64,000 bases of DNA, from assembly GCA_026018925.1 (NCBI GenBank), contig JAKSZU010000012.1, positions 30,307,814 through 30,371,813 on the forward strand, read 5' to 3'. The notes under the pieces are model-generated. The model did not search any database. It was not told the origin of the DNA and worked only from the letters and a program-made list of their open reading frames with translations. Made by a program: the position numbers and the translations under genes. This DNA comes from Tupaia tana. Lineage: Eukaryota; Chordata; Mammalia; Scandentia; Tupaiidae. This document shows, piece by piece, positions 22,990 to 33,349 of the stretch. Position 1 is the stretch's first letter; every line of letters starts with the position of its first letter.

Positions 22990-23757
22990 CCTCGCCCTTA
23001 TTCCTATGACACACCTCCTCCTGACTGCCACTGTCACCCCTTTAGAGTAGAACTTCCCTAGGGAACCCGGAAGGGAAATAGTTATGGCCAAGGACATCCT
23101 GGAATACACAGGGCAACACTTTGATGAGCTGAACAAGCTGCAGGTACTAGACCAAAGGTCACCCAGCAGACCACAGAGCTCAAGGAAGAGTGCAAGAACT
23201 TTGTGGACAATGTTGGCCAATTTGAGAAAAGAGTTGGTGGTTTAATTGAGCTTGTTGGCCCAGAAAATGAGAAGATGAAAGCCATCAGTGCTCAGAACTT
23301 GCTCAAATCTACAGCAGAGCAGAGAGAAGCACAACAGCAGCAGCTTCCAGCACTAATAGATAAGAAAATGCACCTAGAAAGGGACTGGGTTGAACATAAA
23401 GTTTTGGGAAAAGGGGAAGCAGAACAAAATGAATTTACTAATTTATTTTCAGAAATGGACTGGAAGTTTCATTTTTAGAGCAGGAAGGCAAACAAAACCC
23501 CCAAATCAAAAAATTTCTGTCGCATACCAGTGACTTGACTAAGGCCTTAAGTGTGTCATAAGACGGTGTGTGAGCAGCGCAGCCTTCAGAAGGCAACCCC
23601 GCAGCCTGGGAGCTGTTCCGCTGCTGGGCTGCACAGCACAGGTGTTCAACGTTTGCATTCTTATTCTCAGCTAAGCTGTCTGTAAGCTTTGATTATTATT
23701 TTTGTACAAAGTTTAGGAGGAAAAGCAATAAATTTTTGTTTTCAAATAAAAAAATAA
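22990..23757 (+). pseudogene. IFT20: IFT20 retropseudogene (copy 1)
   Basis: Intronless copy of the mRNA for intraflagellar transport protein 20, a small coiled-coil subunit of IFT complex B. The ATG at 23084 opens MAKDIL, then [12 protein letters not shown] frameshift follows, and the remainder reads in another frame as [21 protein letters not shown] and QREAQQQQL, all IFT20 landmarks. Further changes replace the C-terminal ERYRVEYEALCK region, and a small deletion removes part of the FIDQFIFQK end. 3' UTR and AATAAA (about 23727) lead to an A-rich tail at 23746-23757. Antisense to FCHSD2, about 650 bp from its exon 3. Target duplication not clear; 5' boundary approximate. Confidence 0.88.
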
Positions 23758-24412
23758 AATGTTGCTACAAATACAACTTTTACAATTAGAATTACATTCC
23801 ACATGGAAAGTAATTGCTTGAAGGGGCCATAACTTCCAAATTATGTTCCCTGTTTTTGTACGTGGAAGGATAGTTACCAACGCTTATACATCCACAAAAT
23901 GGCATGTCAACATCATTTTTTTCTTCGCACATTTAGTCATCAGGGCACAATCAAGGATCTAATTAAAATTTTAGAAGAAAGTGTGTAAATTTCCCTAACA
24001 ATAGCTCTATACCATCCACTGAAGGCCTACTCCATCAACAGGGCTATAATGAGAAATAAATATCTAACTGAATAAATACAGAAAGTAACCTTTCATCAAC
24101 TGCAGAGAAATTGAGCATATAAAGAAAAATGAATAAACACACTTGGTTAAGAATGCCTCAATTATCTTTCATACTCATAAATTCTTTACAATTATCATAA
24201 ATAATGCCTTCTCCCAGAGATCTATAACCATCTTTGTACTAGGAGTAACTTGGGTTCTCACTTGAAGGTTCAGAGGGAGTAAAAGGGCAAGCAAAGGCAG
24301 AGCATCAGAAATGAAAAGGATGATGTCGGGACACTATTCTCGCCAACCACATCTGCCCTTAAGTCAAGGAAAAAGCTGTACCCAGCATAGGGACCGCTGA
24401 GTCCATGCTTAC

Positions 24413-24458
24413 CTGTGCATATTCTCTTTCGATAGCAGCCTTCTTCTGACTGAATGTC
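24413..24458 (-). CDS. FCHSD2: FCHSD2 exon 3, F-BAR domain
   Basis: The 46-nt exon completes the split arginine codon and encodes TFSQKKAAIEREYAQ, residues 41-55 of FCHSD2, within the first F-BAR helix. The acceptor TTTTTAG|GACATTC has a T-rich tract and the donor is CACAG|GTAAGC. It follows an intron of about 37.4 kb and ends in phase 0. It sits between two copies of an IFT20-derived retropseudogene, one on each side, both antisense to it. The next expected segment begins GMQKLASQ; I did not find it in positions 1-24412, so it is presumably beyond the window edge. Confidence 0.95.
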
Positions 24459-24609
24459 CTAAAAATACAAATAAAAATTAATTACCAAAAGTATAACTTA
24501 ATAATTTCATGTAAATTTATCAACACACCTTCAAATACTGCCTGGTAAGATGTATGAGGGAAAGGACACTTTATCGAGCTTTATGTGTTTGGGAACACTG
24601 CGAACAGCA

Positions 24610-24770
24610 TAGTCTCTACAGTCAGACCACCTACACTCTTAACCCAGCTCCATCACTTAATAGACGGCTGACGTTGGCCAAGTCATTTGCTTTCTCTGTG
24701 CCTTGGCTCCCTTCTTGGTAAACCACGTTAAAAGCAGTATTCACCTCACAGGGATACTGTAAAGTTTAAG
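24610..24770 (+). mobile_element. MIR
   Basis: CAGCTCCATCACTTAATAGA, GGCCAAGTCATTTGCTTTCT and CTCACAGGGATACTGTAAAG match the MIR core in sense orientation. Confidence 0.75.
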
Positions 24771-24774
24771 GTTT

Positions 24775-24880
24775 TTTCCAAAGATTTATTTATGTCTACC
24801 TTTATGAGTGAGAGACAGGGAGAGGGAGAGAAGCACCATTGAGAGAGTCTCATGCCATGAGTCTCCTTACTAGCCTTCCC
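24775..24880 (-). mobile_element. SINE-H fragment
   Basis: AAGATTTATTTATGTCTACC and GAGAGACAGGGAGAGGG, then GTCTCATGCCATGAGTCTCC. Resembles the 39373-39587 element. Confidence 0.55.
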
Positions 24881-24884
24881 CAGC

Positions 24885-25170
24885 CAACAGCAGCAACGTC
24901 AAGCACTAATAGAAAAGAAAATGCACCTAGAAAGGGACTGGGTTGAACATAAAGTTTTGGGAAAAGTATACGCAGAACAGAATGAATTTACTGACTAACT
25001 TATTTTCAGAAATGGACTGAAAATTTCACTTTTAGAGCAGGAAGGCAAACAAAGCCCCCAAAACCAAAAACTTTCTGTACCATTCCAGTGACTTGACTAC
25101 CGCCTTAAGTGTGTCACAAAACTGTGTATGAGCAGCGCAGCCTTCAGAAGGCAACCCCGCAGCCTGGGGA
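24885..25170 (+). pseudogene. IFT20: Second, partial IFT20-derived copy
   Basis: Clearly homologous to 23332-23618 (both share GAAAGGGACTGGGTTGAACA and AAAGTTTTGGGAAAAG, which are not in IFT20). It covers the end of the coding region and the 3' UTR up to GCAGCCTGGGGAGCTGCTC. It keeps bases that copy 1 lost (GACTAACTTATT in the C-terminal codons), so it is not a recent duplicate of copy 1 as it stands. No poly-A or target duplication is seen. The two copies flank FCHSD2 exon 3. Confidence 0.85.
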
Positions 25171-25892
25171 GCTGCTCACAGGATCACAGGCATGTACACA
25201 GGCACCCAGCATATGCAGGTTGACCCAAGAGCTGACCCTTGATCTTCCATACAGCTCCCAGTATCACAGACCATTATCCTACCCCTGACCACCACGGCTG
25301 AGCCTGAACATTTAGTTATTTGAAATATATACAGCATTCCAAAAATAGTGCCTAGCACACAGTGAAACATAGATGTTGACTACTGTTATGAGAACGACTA
25401 ATACATGGTAAACATGAGAAATGCCTACTAACCTTAACAACCGGCATAGAGAAAACTATAGAAAACAAGTTAAAAATCATATTTTGATCACCCTCTCAAC
25501 ATGAAAAAGAGTCAAGTAATTTCCTATACTTCAGTTTTGCAGAAGAGTTACGAAAGAGTTGAAGGCCACTACAAATTGGGGGATGAGGTGAGCATTCTTT
25601 CTACACATGTATTATATTACATAGACTTTAAGGTACTTATTTTTTACATATTAATATTTATGAGACTGGAATGCATGTTTTAATTATCACTGGCAGTATT
25701 TCTTCTATCTAAATGGAACATAAAATAACAGTGTACCTTATAAACTATAGGCATTGTATAGTCAATGAAATATGGTAATACTGACAAATTACCTTGAATA
25801 TTTTGAGTCTAAAGAACTGCCTGTTATGTGCCAGGATTTGTACTCTTAAAAAATCGCTGCACGAAGGCAGAGATATAAGAAGTGAAAACCAA

Positions 25893-26068
25893 ACTCGCTT
25901 TGGTGGCACAGTCAGTAACTTACTCAACTGCAGGGCTGCAAGCCACATGGCTGACCACAGGTTCAAATTCCAGGGCTGGCCTGAAAACACACCAGGTGTA
26001 TGGATACATGCCCAAGATCCTAAGGAGCTAGAGGGCTGAGAGAAGGAAGTCACAGTGTGATAAAAAAA
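25893..26068 (+). mobile_element. SINE-E
   Basis: GGTGGCACAGTCAGTAACTT, GCAAGCCACATGGCTGACC, GGTTCAAATTCC, CCTGAAAACACACCAGGTG, GATCCTAAGGAGCTAGAGGG. Confidence 0.7.
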
Positions 26069-26071
26069 CCC

Positions 26072-26073
<2 letters not shown>

Positions 26074-26108
<35 letters not shown>

Positions 26109-26352
26109 GAGAGAGATTTTTCCAATAGGGAGCATGCACTCACTGGAGAAATAGAGACAGCGAGAAATCATCCCGCCCCTCCAGGGGGGCAGCCTCACAG
26201 CAATGCCTTCTCCTCCATTCTCCTCTCAAGAATTTTGGGCATGCATTCACACATGCCCAGTGTGAATTTTAAGCCGCCAGGTCCAGGATGTGAACCACGG
26301 TCAACTACATGGGAGTTCAGCGACATAACCATTTATGCCATCTGCTGGTCCT
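26074..26352 (-). mobile_element. SINE-A
   Basis: About 30 T, then TTTTCCAATAGGGAGCATGC, CAATGCCTTCTCCTCC and CCATCTGCTGGTCC. Confidence 0.87.
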
Positions 26353-26449
26353 GCGATCATTAATTTTTAAAAAGTGTTCAATTATATAATCAGAGGTCAT
26401 ATTTCATACTCTTTGTAAATTTGGATTATACAGCTCAGTAGGTTAACTC

Positions 26450-27172
26450 CTGAGGCCAGCAGAACCAAGATCGCAATCTACTTTTGAACCAGTCAGGTTT
26501 CCTGACTTTGGTCACAGATTGTATAATTAATGCAACCATTTTTTGTACATGCGTTTTAAAAACCAAGGAGGAATCTTAAATGTGCAGTAAAGGGTTAACC
26601 TTGCCCACAGAGAGGGCTAATCTTTGTCTTTGGCTTCGGGGAGGTAATAACTGGAATATTCTGCCTGATAATCTTGTTTCTATCGTATTTACCAGGGGAC
26701 TTCAGTATCAGCTCAACTTCCAGAGGAGCTGACGACTAAAATCAGCTCCATGATCAATCAATCATGTCTAAGTGACTAAACCCCAATAAAAACTCTGATC
26801 ACCAAAGCTCAGGTAAGCTTTCCTAACTGGCAATGCTCCGTGCACACTGTTACGCACTGTTATTGGAAAAGTAAGTACTATCTGTACAACTCCACTGGGA
26901 GAGACAACTATAAATGGAAGTCTTAGATCTGTGCACCACTTCCCTTGGCTGATTTTAAAATGCATGCTTTTGCTATAGAGCCACAACCTTGAATAAACTT
27001 TCAGTGAACTCTAAGAGTCCTCCTAGCAAATTATTAAATCTAAGGGTAATCTTGGGGACCCCCAAGATTAAAAAACAGATCAGAAGTGAAGGTAGTCTTG
27101 AAGACCTCCAAACCTGCAGTTGATATTATAGTGATGGTAACTGTGGGGACTCTCAAACTTGTAGCAGGCGTC
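26450..27172 (+). mobile_element. Ancient LTR-like repeat (family not assigned)
   Basis: GCAACTCCACTGGGAGAG-type text, TTGAATAAACTTTCAGTGAA, then duplicated GGGGAC-CCCAAGATTA / CAGAAGTGAAGGTAGTC motifs. I recognise this as an old mammalian interspersed repeat but cannot name it. It continues past the RPL7 retrocopy at 28138. Confidence 0.4.
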
Positions 27173-28137
27173 AGAATTGAGTGGTCCTGGTTCTTTTCCG
27201 GCTGGAGCCATGGAGGACATTCAAGAGAAGAAAAAGAAGGTTTCTGCTGTGGCAGAAACCAAGAAAAAGGCTCCTGCTGCAGGGGAAGCCACCCAGAAAA
27301 AGGTTTCTGCTGTGCCAGAAACCCTTAAGCAAAAGCGAAGGAATTTTGCGGAGCTGAAGATCAAGCACCTGAGAAAAAAGTTTGCTCAAAAGATGCTTTC
27401 AAAGTCAAGGAGGAATCTTATCTATGAAAAAGCTAAGCACTATTATAAGGAATATAGACAGATGTACAGAACTGAGATTCGCAAGGCCAGGATGACAAGA
27501 AAAGCTGGCAACTTCTATGTACCTGCAGAACCCAAGCTGGCATTTGTTATCAGGATCAGAGGTATCAATGGAGTGAGCCCAAAGGTTCGAAAGGTGTTGC
27601 AGCTTCTTCGTCTTCGCCAGAAGACACCTTTGTTAAGCTAAACAAGGCCTCAGTTAACATACTGAGAATCGTGGGACCATATATTGCATGGGTGTACCCG
27701 AACTTGAAGTCATTAAATGAACTGATCTACAAGTGTGGCTGTGGCAAAATCAATAAGAAGCAAATTGCTTTGACAGATAACTCTTTGACTGCTCAATCTC
27801 TTGGTAAATTTGGCATCATCTGTATGGAGGAACTGATTCATGAAATCTATACTGTTGGAAAACGCTTCAAAGAAGCAAATAACTTCCTGTGACCCTTCAA
27901 ATTATCTTCTCCACGTGGTGCAATGAAGAAAAAGACTACCCATTTTGTAGAAGGTGGAGATACTAGCAATAGGGACGACCAGATCAACAGACTTATTAGA
28001 AGGATGAATTAAGGTATCCACCATGATTATTTTTGTAATCTGGTCAGTAAATAAACAGAGTGGCTGTTTTTAGACTGCAATAAAAAAAAAAAAAGAAGAA
28101 GAAGAAGAAAGAAAAAGAAAGAATTGAGTGGTCCTGG
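27173..28137 (+). pseudogene. RPL7: RPL7 retropseudogene, full length with TSD
   Basis: Complete processed copy of ribosomal protein L7 mRNA. It begins at 27191 with a TOP-like TTCTTTTCCGGCTGGAGCC, ATG at 27210. The frame shows the lysine-rich N-terminus with three tandem KKK-x-(S/P)A-x-x-ETxK units, then [10 protein letters not shown], the L7 core and [14 protein letters not shown] 7-nt loss after RLRLRQ (about 27620) shifts the frame, which resumes at FVKLNKA. The Trp codon after NNFL is TGA. The tail reads MKKKTTHF to RRMN, with the stop at 28010. 3' UTR and A/GAA-rich tail end at 28119. AGAATTGAGTGGTCCTGG flanks at 27173-27190 and 28120-28137. Antisense to FCHSD2. Confidence 0.96.
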
Positions 28138-28283
28138 GGACTTCCTAATGATACAATGAGTCCATTTAAATTAATCACCAGGATAAGAAGAATATCTAGG
28201 ACTAATCAAAATAGTAATTGTGGTTGGGGAGATAGGGTATCAATAATCATAATGGTGAATGCAAAAAATAAAAATAAACACAT

Positions 28284-28509
28284 CCAGGCCAGCCTATGGC
28301 ATGGTGGTTAAGGCAGCTGGATTCCACACAGTTGACCATGTTGTTTAAGTCGCGGACCCAGCAGCTTGAGAAACATGCCAGACATGCACATGCATGCCCC
28401 AAATCCCAAAAGGCGGAAAGGCAGAGGAAGAAGGATTGTGGCATGACCGCTCCTTTCTCGCTTTCTCTCTCTCTTTGTCTCTCTGCAGTGCGCACACATG
28501 TCCTCTGGC
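28284..28509 (+). mobile_element. SINE-C
   Basis: AGGCCAGCCTATGGCATGGT, CTTGAGAAACATGCCAGAC, GTCCTCTGGCAAAAAA end. Confidence 0.82.
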
Positions 28510-28760
28510 AAAAAAGTATTTGCTCTTTTTTTTTTTTTTTTAGAGGAAATGCCTCAGATATTGATCTGGGCACAGATTTTTTTTTTTTATTAATTAATTT
28601 ATTTATTTTTGTATATACTTTCAATCATATTGTTTGGCTTACAATGAGACCATTTCGATATGTGAACATTTCTCCCCAGACCCGTTGATCGAAATATATT
28701 CAACAGATAACACCACACCTCCCCATCCCATCAATGTAAAAAAAAAAAAGTATTTGCTCT
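28510..28760 (-). mobile_element. Short L1 3'-end insertion with second poly-A (3' transduction)
   Basis: Flanked by AAAAAAGTATTTGCTCT at 28510-28526 and 28744-28760. Minus strand from 28738: AT-rich L1-like 3' end with TTCACATATCGAAATGGTCT and AATAAATAAATTAATT, poly-A (about 28583-28572), then ~35 bp of unrelated sequence (TCTGTGCCCAGATCAATATC onward) and a second poly-A of about 15 (28542-28527). This is the layout left by L1 read-through transcription. 5'-truncated. Confidence 0.75.
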
Positions 28761-28986
28761 AAGACATGTGTGCCAACCAGAGAGAGACAGCAAAAGAGAG
28801 AAAGGGAAAGTGAGAAAGTACCTCCTAAGGGGGGATGACCACACCAGAATCCCTTTTCCTCCACTCTCCTCTCAGAACTTTGGGTACACATGTACATGCA
28901 CCTGGCATGTTTTTCAAGCCACTGGAACCGCACAGTCAGACATGTGGAATCCAGCTGCCCTAACCACCATGCCATGTGGCTGGCCC
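28761..28986 (-). mobile_element. SINE-C
   Basis: TAAGACATGTGTGCCAACCA, GGGGGGATGACCACACCAGA, ending ACCATGCCATGTGGCTGGCC. It lay tail-to-tail with the 28284 SINE before the L1 inserted. Confidence 0.8.
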
Positions 28987-29034
28987 CCTTAATTTTTAAA
29001 AAATACAAAATAAAAATAAATAAATACACCTACC

Positions 29035-29400
29035 TGATGGCTAAAATTAAAAAGACTAATAACTATAAATATCAGTGAGGATAAAGAACAATGAAACTCT
29101 TTAGAGATGACTGGTGGGAATGTAAAATGGTACAACTTTGGGGGATTTATGTTTGATTAAATGTTTGGCATTTATCAAACATACATCTATCCTGACATAT
29201 CAATACCAATACTGCTATTTACCAAGGGAAATGAAAACTTATCTCCACAAAAATGCTTACATAAAAAAATTTATAACACCTTTGTTAATATGTAGCCAAA
29301 ACCAGTCCAAGCGTCCATCGATGGGATTATAGATATAAACAGGAGTATGTTCTTACAATAGAATAAAACTCAGCAACAAAAACAAATGAAGTGTAAGATG
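29035..29400 (+). mobile_element. L1M 3'-end fragment
   Basis: GATGGCTAAAATTAAAAAGA, ACTGGTGGGAATGTAAAATG, CAAGCGTCCATCGATGGGAT, CTCAGCAACAAAAACAAATG: the end of ORF2 in old L1M. Confidence 0.75.
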
Positions 29401-29664
29401 ACCACCACACTTTTGCCACTCTGAGTTAGAGGACCCCTGTTATTTCAGAGATGACATTGCCTAAAAATAACTAGTATTAGGGTATAAAAAAATAATTTCT
29501 TAGCATGGGCAGCAAATCAGATAAGGGAAGTAGTGCACACATTATCAGCACCCTGACAACGTTCATAAATAAACTTTCCTAATTTTGTTCTGGAATACAG
29601 TAGCTGCAAACAATTTTTTAAAGGTATATTATAGCAAACAATTCCCCAGCATTAAAATGATAAC

Positions 29665-29714
29665 CTGGGGGGGAATCTCTCTGTCTCTCTCTGTCTGTTT
29701 TTTCCAAAAAAAAG

Positions 29715-29757
<43 letters not shown>
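29665..29757 (+). mobile_element. SINE-A 3' end with long poly-A
   Basis: CTGGGGGGGAATCTCTCTGT, GTCTCTCTCTGTCTG, then an A run of about 50 bases (29708-29757). 5'-truncated. Confidence 0.65.
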
Positions 29758-29759
<2 letters not shown>

Positions 29760-29760
29760 A

Positions 29761-29928
29761 TTATTTATTTAATTTTATTTATTCATTCACATATTTTAAT
29801 TTGACCAGAGAGAGACAAAGAGAGAGAGAGGGAAAGTGAGAAAGCAAGCCACCAGGTCTGGGACTCGAACCATGGCTGGGTATGTGGGAGTGTCCAGCGC
29901 CTTAACCAACATGCCACCTGCTGGTCCC
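29761..29928 (-). mobile_element. SINE-B
   Basis: TTATTTATTTAATTTTATTT, AATTTGACCAGAGAGAGACA, GGGACTCGAACCATGG, ACATGCCACCTGCTGGTCCC. Confidence 0.88.
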
Positions 29929-30214
29929 GGAGGGAAATTAAAAAAAAAAAAAAAAAAAAAACCAGGCAGATAGAATGAATAAGTCAAGCTAGATAAGTCT
30001 GACAGAGAAAAAAGTATCTGACTCCTATAAAAATTAATTCACCCACAAGAGCCATTGAACGGCTTCTGAATTTCAGGTATTCTGCGCACTGGGAATGTAA
30101 AAGTGAATTAAGACATGGACCCTGATCTCAAGGGATTCATTAGCATAAGACAGAGACAGATGATGCTAAGGCCCACAAATGCTATAGTTAAAGATTCTTT
30201 AAAGTAGGAAGTAT

Positions 30215-30410
30215 TCTTATTTCTTATTAACTAGGTAACCTTGGGCAAGTTAATTTTCCAACTGTGCTTTGGTCTCCTATAGATAAAATGAGAATAGAAA
30301 GAACGCCTACCTCAGAGGATTATTACGAGATTAAATGGGAACATATTTGTAAAGCACTTGGAATAAATTTGGCACATAACAAATGCTTCGAAAGTATTTG
30401 TTAAACAAGT
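30215..30410 (+). mobile_element. MIR
   Basis: AACCTTGGGCAAGTTAATTT, CTACCTCAGAGGATTATTAC, GTAAAGCACTTGGAATAAAT: nearly full MIR. Confidence 0.85.
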
Positions 30411-30512
30411 GAAAATAGCACATCCCACAGTTTATAATTATAGAGTTTAATCTAGTTTAAACATTTTTATTAAATGAATATGCAAAATACTAACTAAAAA
30501 AATGCATGTTAT

Positions 30513-30795
30513 GGCCAGCCCTGTAACCACTGTTTTATAGTCCTATGCATAGCGAGCTGGACCCACCACATGCCAACCAAATTTCAAGTCCTGGCCCCAG
30601 CAGCTTGAAAAACGGCTTGAGTAGGGCGTGTGTGCATGTATGCCCAGAGATCTGATGGGATGAAGAAATGGAGGATGAGGGATTGGGGTTGCCTAGGCCC
30701 CACTGGATGGGCTTTCTCTCTCTCCCTCTCTGGCAAGCGCTTGCACTCTCTGACAACAAAAAGGAAAAAACAAAAAGCAACAACAACAAAAAACA
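30513..30795 (+). mobile_element. SINE-C, divergent
   Basis: GGCCAGCCCTGTAACCACTG, ATTTCAAGTCCTGGCCC, CTTGAAAAACGGCTTG, CTCTCTGACAACAAAAAGG. Confidence 0.75.
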
Positions 30796-30917
30796 TTTTA
30801 AGTACATCTAGTCTTAAATGACAGAAAAAAGTCAAAATCCCCCTCTTCTCTCGGAAATCACCAAAAGCAACAAAGAACCTCAGAACTGGAGTGTAAACAT
30901 AACATCCAATAAAGCTA

Positions 30918-30996
30918 TTGGGTCATTGGGAAAGTCATGACGCATTTTTCCACAGGAAAAGAGAGAAAAATACATCGTGGCTTTTCTAACACCCAA
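30918..30996. mobile_element. Mariner-type MITE, copy 4
   Basis: TTGGGTCATTGGGAAAGTCA, CGCATTTTTC ... GTGGCTTTTCTAACACCCAA; TA on the left. Confidence 0.83.
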
Positions 30997-31025
30997 AGAG
31001 AAGACATAAGAAACATAAATGGTTG

Positions 31026-31117
31026 GGACCAGCAGGCCGCGTGGTGGTTAAGGTGCTGGACACTCCCACATGGCCGACCATGGTTCGAGTTCCAGATCTG
31101 GTGGTTTGCTTTCCCTA

Positions 31118-31167
<50 letters not shown>

Positions 31168-31226
31168 CTGGACAAATTTAAAAATAATAAGTGAATGAAT
31201 AAATAAAATTAAATAAATAATTATTA
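31026..31226 (+). mobile_element. SINE-B with internal (TG)n
   Basis: GGGACCAGCAGGCCGCGTGG, GGTTCGAGTTCC, (TG)n at 31122-31162 replacing the pyrimidine tract, CTGGACAAATTTAAAAAT end. Confidence 0.87.
31122..31162 (+). repeat. (TG)n microsatellite
   Basis: About 20 TG units inside a SINE-B. Confidence 0.95.
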
Positions 31227-31927
31227 AGGGGGGGGAAAGAAATATAAATGAAGATATGCCAAAAGGAGAAACCATTAACCTGGAGAAAGAGTGAAAAGGT
31301 AAAACAGGAGGTTCCAAACCCCAAAAAGGAGCACATGGGGGTACAGTTCTTCAAATACCCTTCCTGAGGTATAAAACTTAAATTCCTCATTTGCAACAAC
31401 AGAAACAGGCAATGTGAGCTGGCAGGGCAAGCTTCCCTGTTCACAGTCTGAAGAAGTAAAGGAGACAGAACTAAATTAGGAATCACAAAAACAAGCCACG
31501 GCGGCAGAAACCTGGCCGCTGGTGTGGCGAAAGCTCACAAGAGCCTGCACTGAGCCTGCACTACGACAGCCTGCAGCAGCCACTCCTCGCCGACTGGCTG
31601 GGAAGAGATGGAATTTTCTGAAACTCACATACCCCGCTCATAAAGAAAATGACTATAAATTCAGAAGGCAGTAGGCATCCTGAGCTAGCAACATCTGATA
31701 TCCTAAAGAGTGCTATAGGGGAGGAAAGCCTCCTCATTCAAAAATAAACCAAAAAGGAAACAAAAACAGGATCCACACAAATATAACATTTTAAAGAACA
31801 GAAAAATAGAACAAGAAAAATACGACAGCCAAAGGACACTCATGAGGAAAACACTGCCATGAGCAGATGAAATGTGTAACCAACTACTTCAAATTACTTA
31901 ACCTTAATTTTAAAATGTTAATGGAGC

Positions 31928-32100
31928 AGGGCCAGCAGGTGGCATGGTGGTTGGGGCACAGACTCCCACATGGCCAACCATGGTTCAAGTCCTGGACCTT
32001 GGCAGCTTGTTTCTCTCTCTCTCTCTCTCTCTCTCACTGTTGAGTGCCTGTATCAAATTTAAAAATAATAATAAATAAAACTAAATAAATAATTATAAAA
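31928..32100 (+). mobile_element. SINE-B
   Basis: AGGGCCAGCAGGTGGCATGG, GGTTCAAGTCC, (TC)n, TATCAAATTTAAAAATAAT. Confidence 0.87.
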
Positions 32101-32418
32101 AATAACTTAAGAAAAGTTAATGAAGCAAGTCTAGCTCTGTGAGGCAGTGGTAATGTGCTACTTAAGAGAAGTGCACACTCTGTCTTGTGTACACGTACGT
32201 ACCCTGGCATAAAATTTAATGATTAGTAACAAACATTCAAAAAAATTTTAATGAAAAAAAAGGGGGGGGTTGAAGGAGGCAGCCTAGCCTAGGGCTCTTC
32301 CATTTCTGTTGTCATGTGAAGAAGCAAAGTTTATCCCTTAGCCCTTCCATCTCTTCCAACATGTGAGAACACAGTGTTTATCACCCCTGCAGGGTATAGG
32401 AGAAAAGCACCTCCTCAG

Positions 32419-32703
32419 AAAAAGAAAACAGCCTTGGGACCAGCAGTTAGCGTAATGGCTATGTCGCTGGACTCCCACGTAGTCAACCACAGTTCGCATC
32501 CCGGACCCTGTGGCTTAAAACTCACGCCGGGCGCGTGTGCGTGCATGCCCAAGATCCCGAGAGGAGAATGGAGGAGAAGGGATTACGGCGTGACCATCCC
32601 CCCGGGGGGTGATTTCTCGCTTTCTGTCTATCTGTCTCTCTGTCTGGCGAGCGCACATGCCCTATAGCGAAAACCTCTAAAAAAAGAAAAAGAAAACAGC
32701 CTT
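32419..32703 (+). mobile_element. SINE-A with target-site duplication
   Basis: Body 32436-32686, near consensus. AAAAAGAAAACAGCCTT at 32419-32435 and 32687-32703. Inserted in a MaLR LTR. Confidence 0.95.
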
Positions 32704-32746
32704 CATCAGAAACCAAATCTACTGGTGCCTTGATCTTGAGCTTCTC

Positions 32747-33032
32747 AAAATATAATTTCTAGGGACCAGCAGTTAGCGTAATGGCTATGTTGCTGGACTC
32801 CCACGTAGTCAACCGTGGTTCGAGTCCTGGACCCGGTGGCTTAAACTCACGCCGGCCACGTGTGCATGCGTGCCCAAGATCCCGAGAGGAGAATGGAGGA
32901 GAAGGGATTGCAGCGTGGTCATCCCCCCTGGGGGGTGATTTCTCGCTTTCTATCTCTCTGTCTCTCTCTGTCTGTCTGGCGAGCGCACGCGCCCTATAGC
33001 AAAAAGTCTCCGAAAAAAAAAATATAATTTCT
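32747..33032 (+). mobile_element. SINE-A with target-site duplication
   Basis: Body 32761-33018. AAAATATAATTTCT on both sides (32747-32760, 33019-33032). Second insertion into the same LTR. Confidence 0.95.
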
Positions 33033-33349
33033 AAAAAATAAATTCTATTCTTTATAAATTACCCAGTCTGTGGTATTTTGTTTTGGCAGCAGGAATGGAC
33101 TATAACTAGGATACAAAGGCAGTATACAAACAGTCAGAAAAAAAAAAAAATGAATCTATAAATCAAAAAAGTACAAGGTTGGCCATGCAAGATCCATGAG
33201 ACATTAAAGGAACCCAGAGAAGTGCTCCAAATACTTGGCAACCTAGGTAGTAAAATGGACAAATTTCTTGAAGGACACAAATTACCAAAAACATAAGAAA
33301 GCCGACAGCAACTTAAAAAGTTGACATTGTAATTACAAGCCCACTCTCA

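Larger units (their letters stand above)
1..24412 (-). other. FCHSD2: FCHSD2 intron 3 (partial)
   Basis: Everything to the left of exon 3. Stretches with no recognised feature include about 660-1422, 2200-2539, 2830-4187 (3050-3240 may be a decayed LTR-like piece), 4775-5380, 5546-6355, 7075-7995, 8970-9765, 11190-11590, 12170-12566, 14196-15687, 16394-16770, 19332-20090, 21540-21838, 22190-22690 and 23760-24412. No further FCHSD2 exon was found by eye. Confidence 0.85.
32275..33112 (+). mobile_element. MaLR-type LTR (MST/MLT1), split by two SINE-A
   Basis: Three pieces join: GAAGAAGCAAAG through GTGAGAACACAGTG (to 32435); TGGTGCCTTGATCTTGAGCT (32704-32760); and ACCCAGTCTGTGGTATTTTG with GGACTATAACTAG (33033-33112). 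These are the ordered 3' parts of MaLR LTRs. No retroviral genes. Confidence 0.78.

Noticed and set aside
1..24412. FCHSD2 exon 4 within the window
   Set aside because: I looked on the minus strand for the sequence following AQ (GMQKLASQYLKRDWPG-like) and saw none; a translated search would settle it.
24885..25170. Separate functional IFT20 exon
   Set aside because: It has no splice sites, a broken frame, and includes 3'-UTR sequence continuous with the coding part.
27210..28012. Functional RPL7 gene
   Set aside because: It has a frameshift, a premature TGA, no introns and flanking TSDs, so it is a processed pseudogene.
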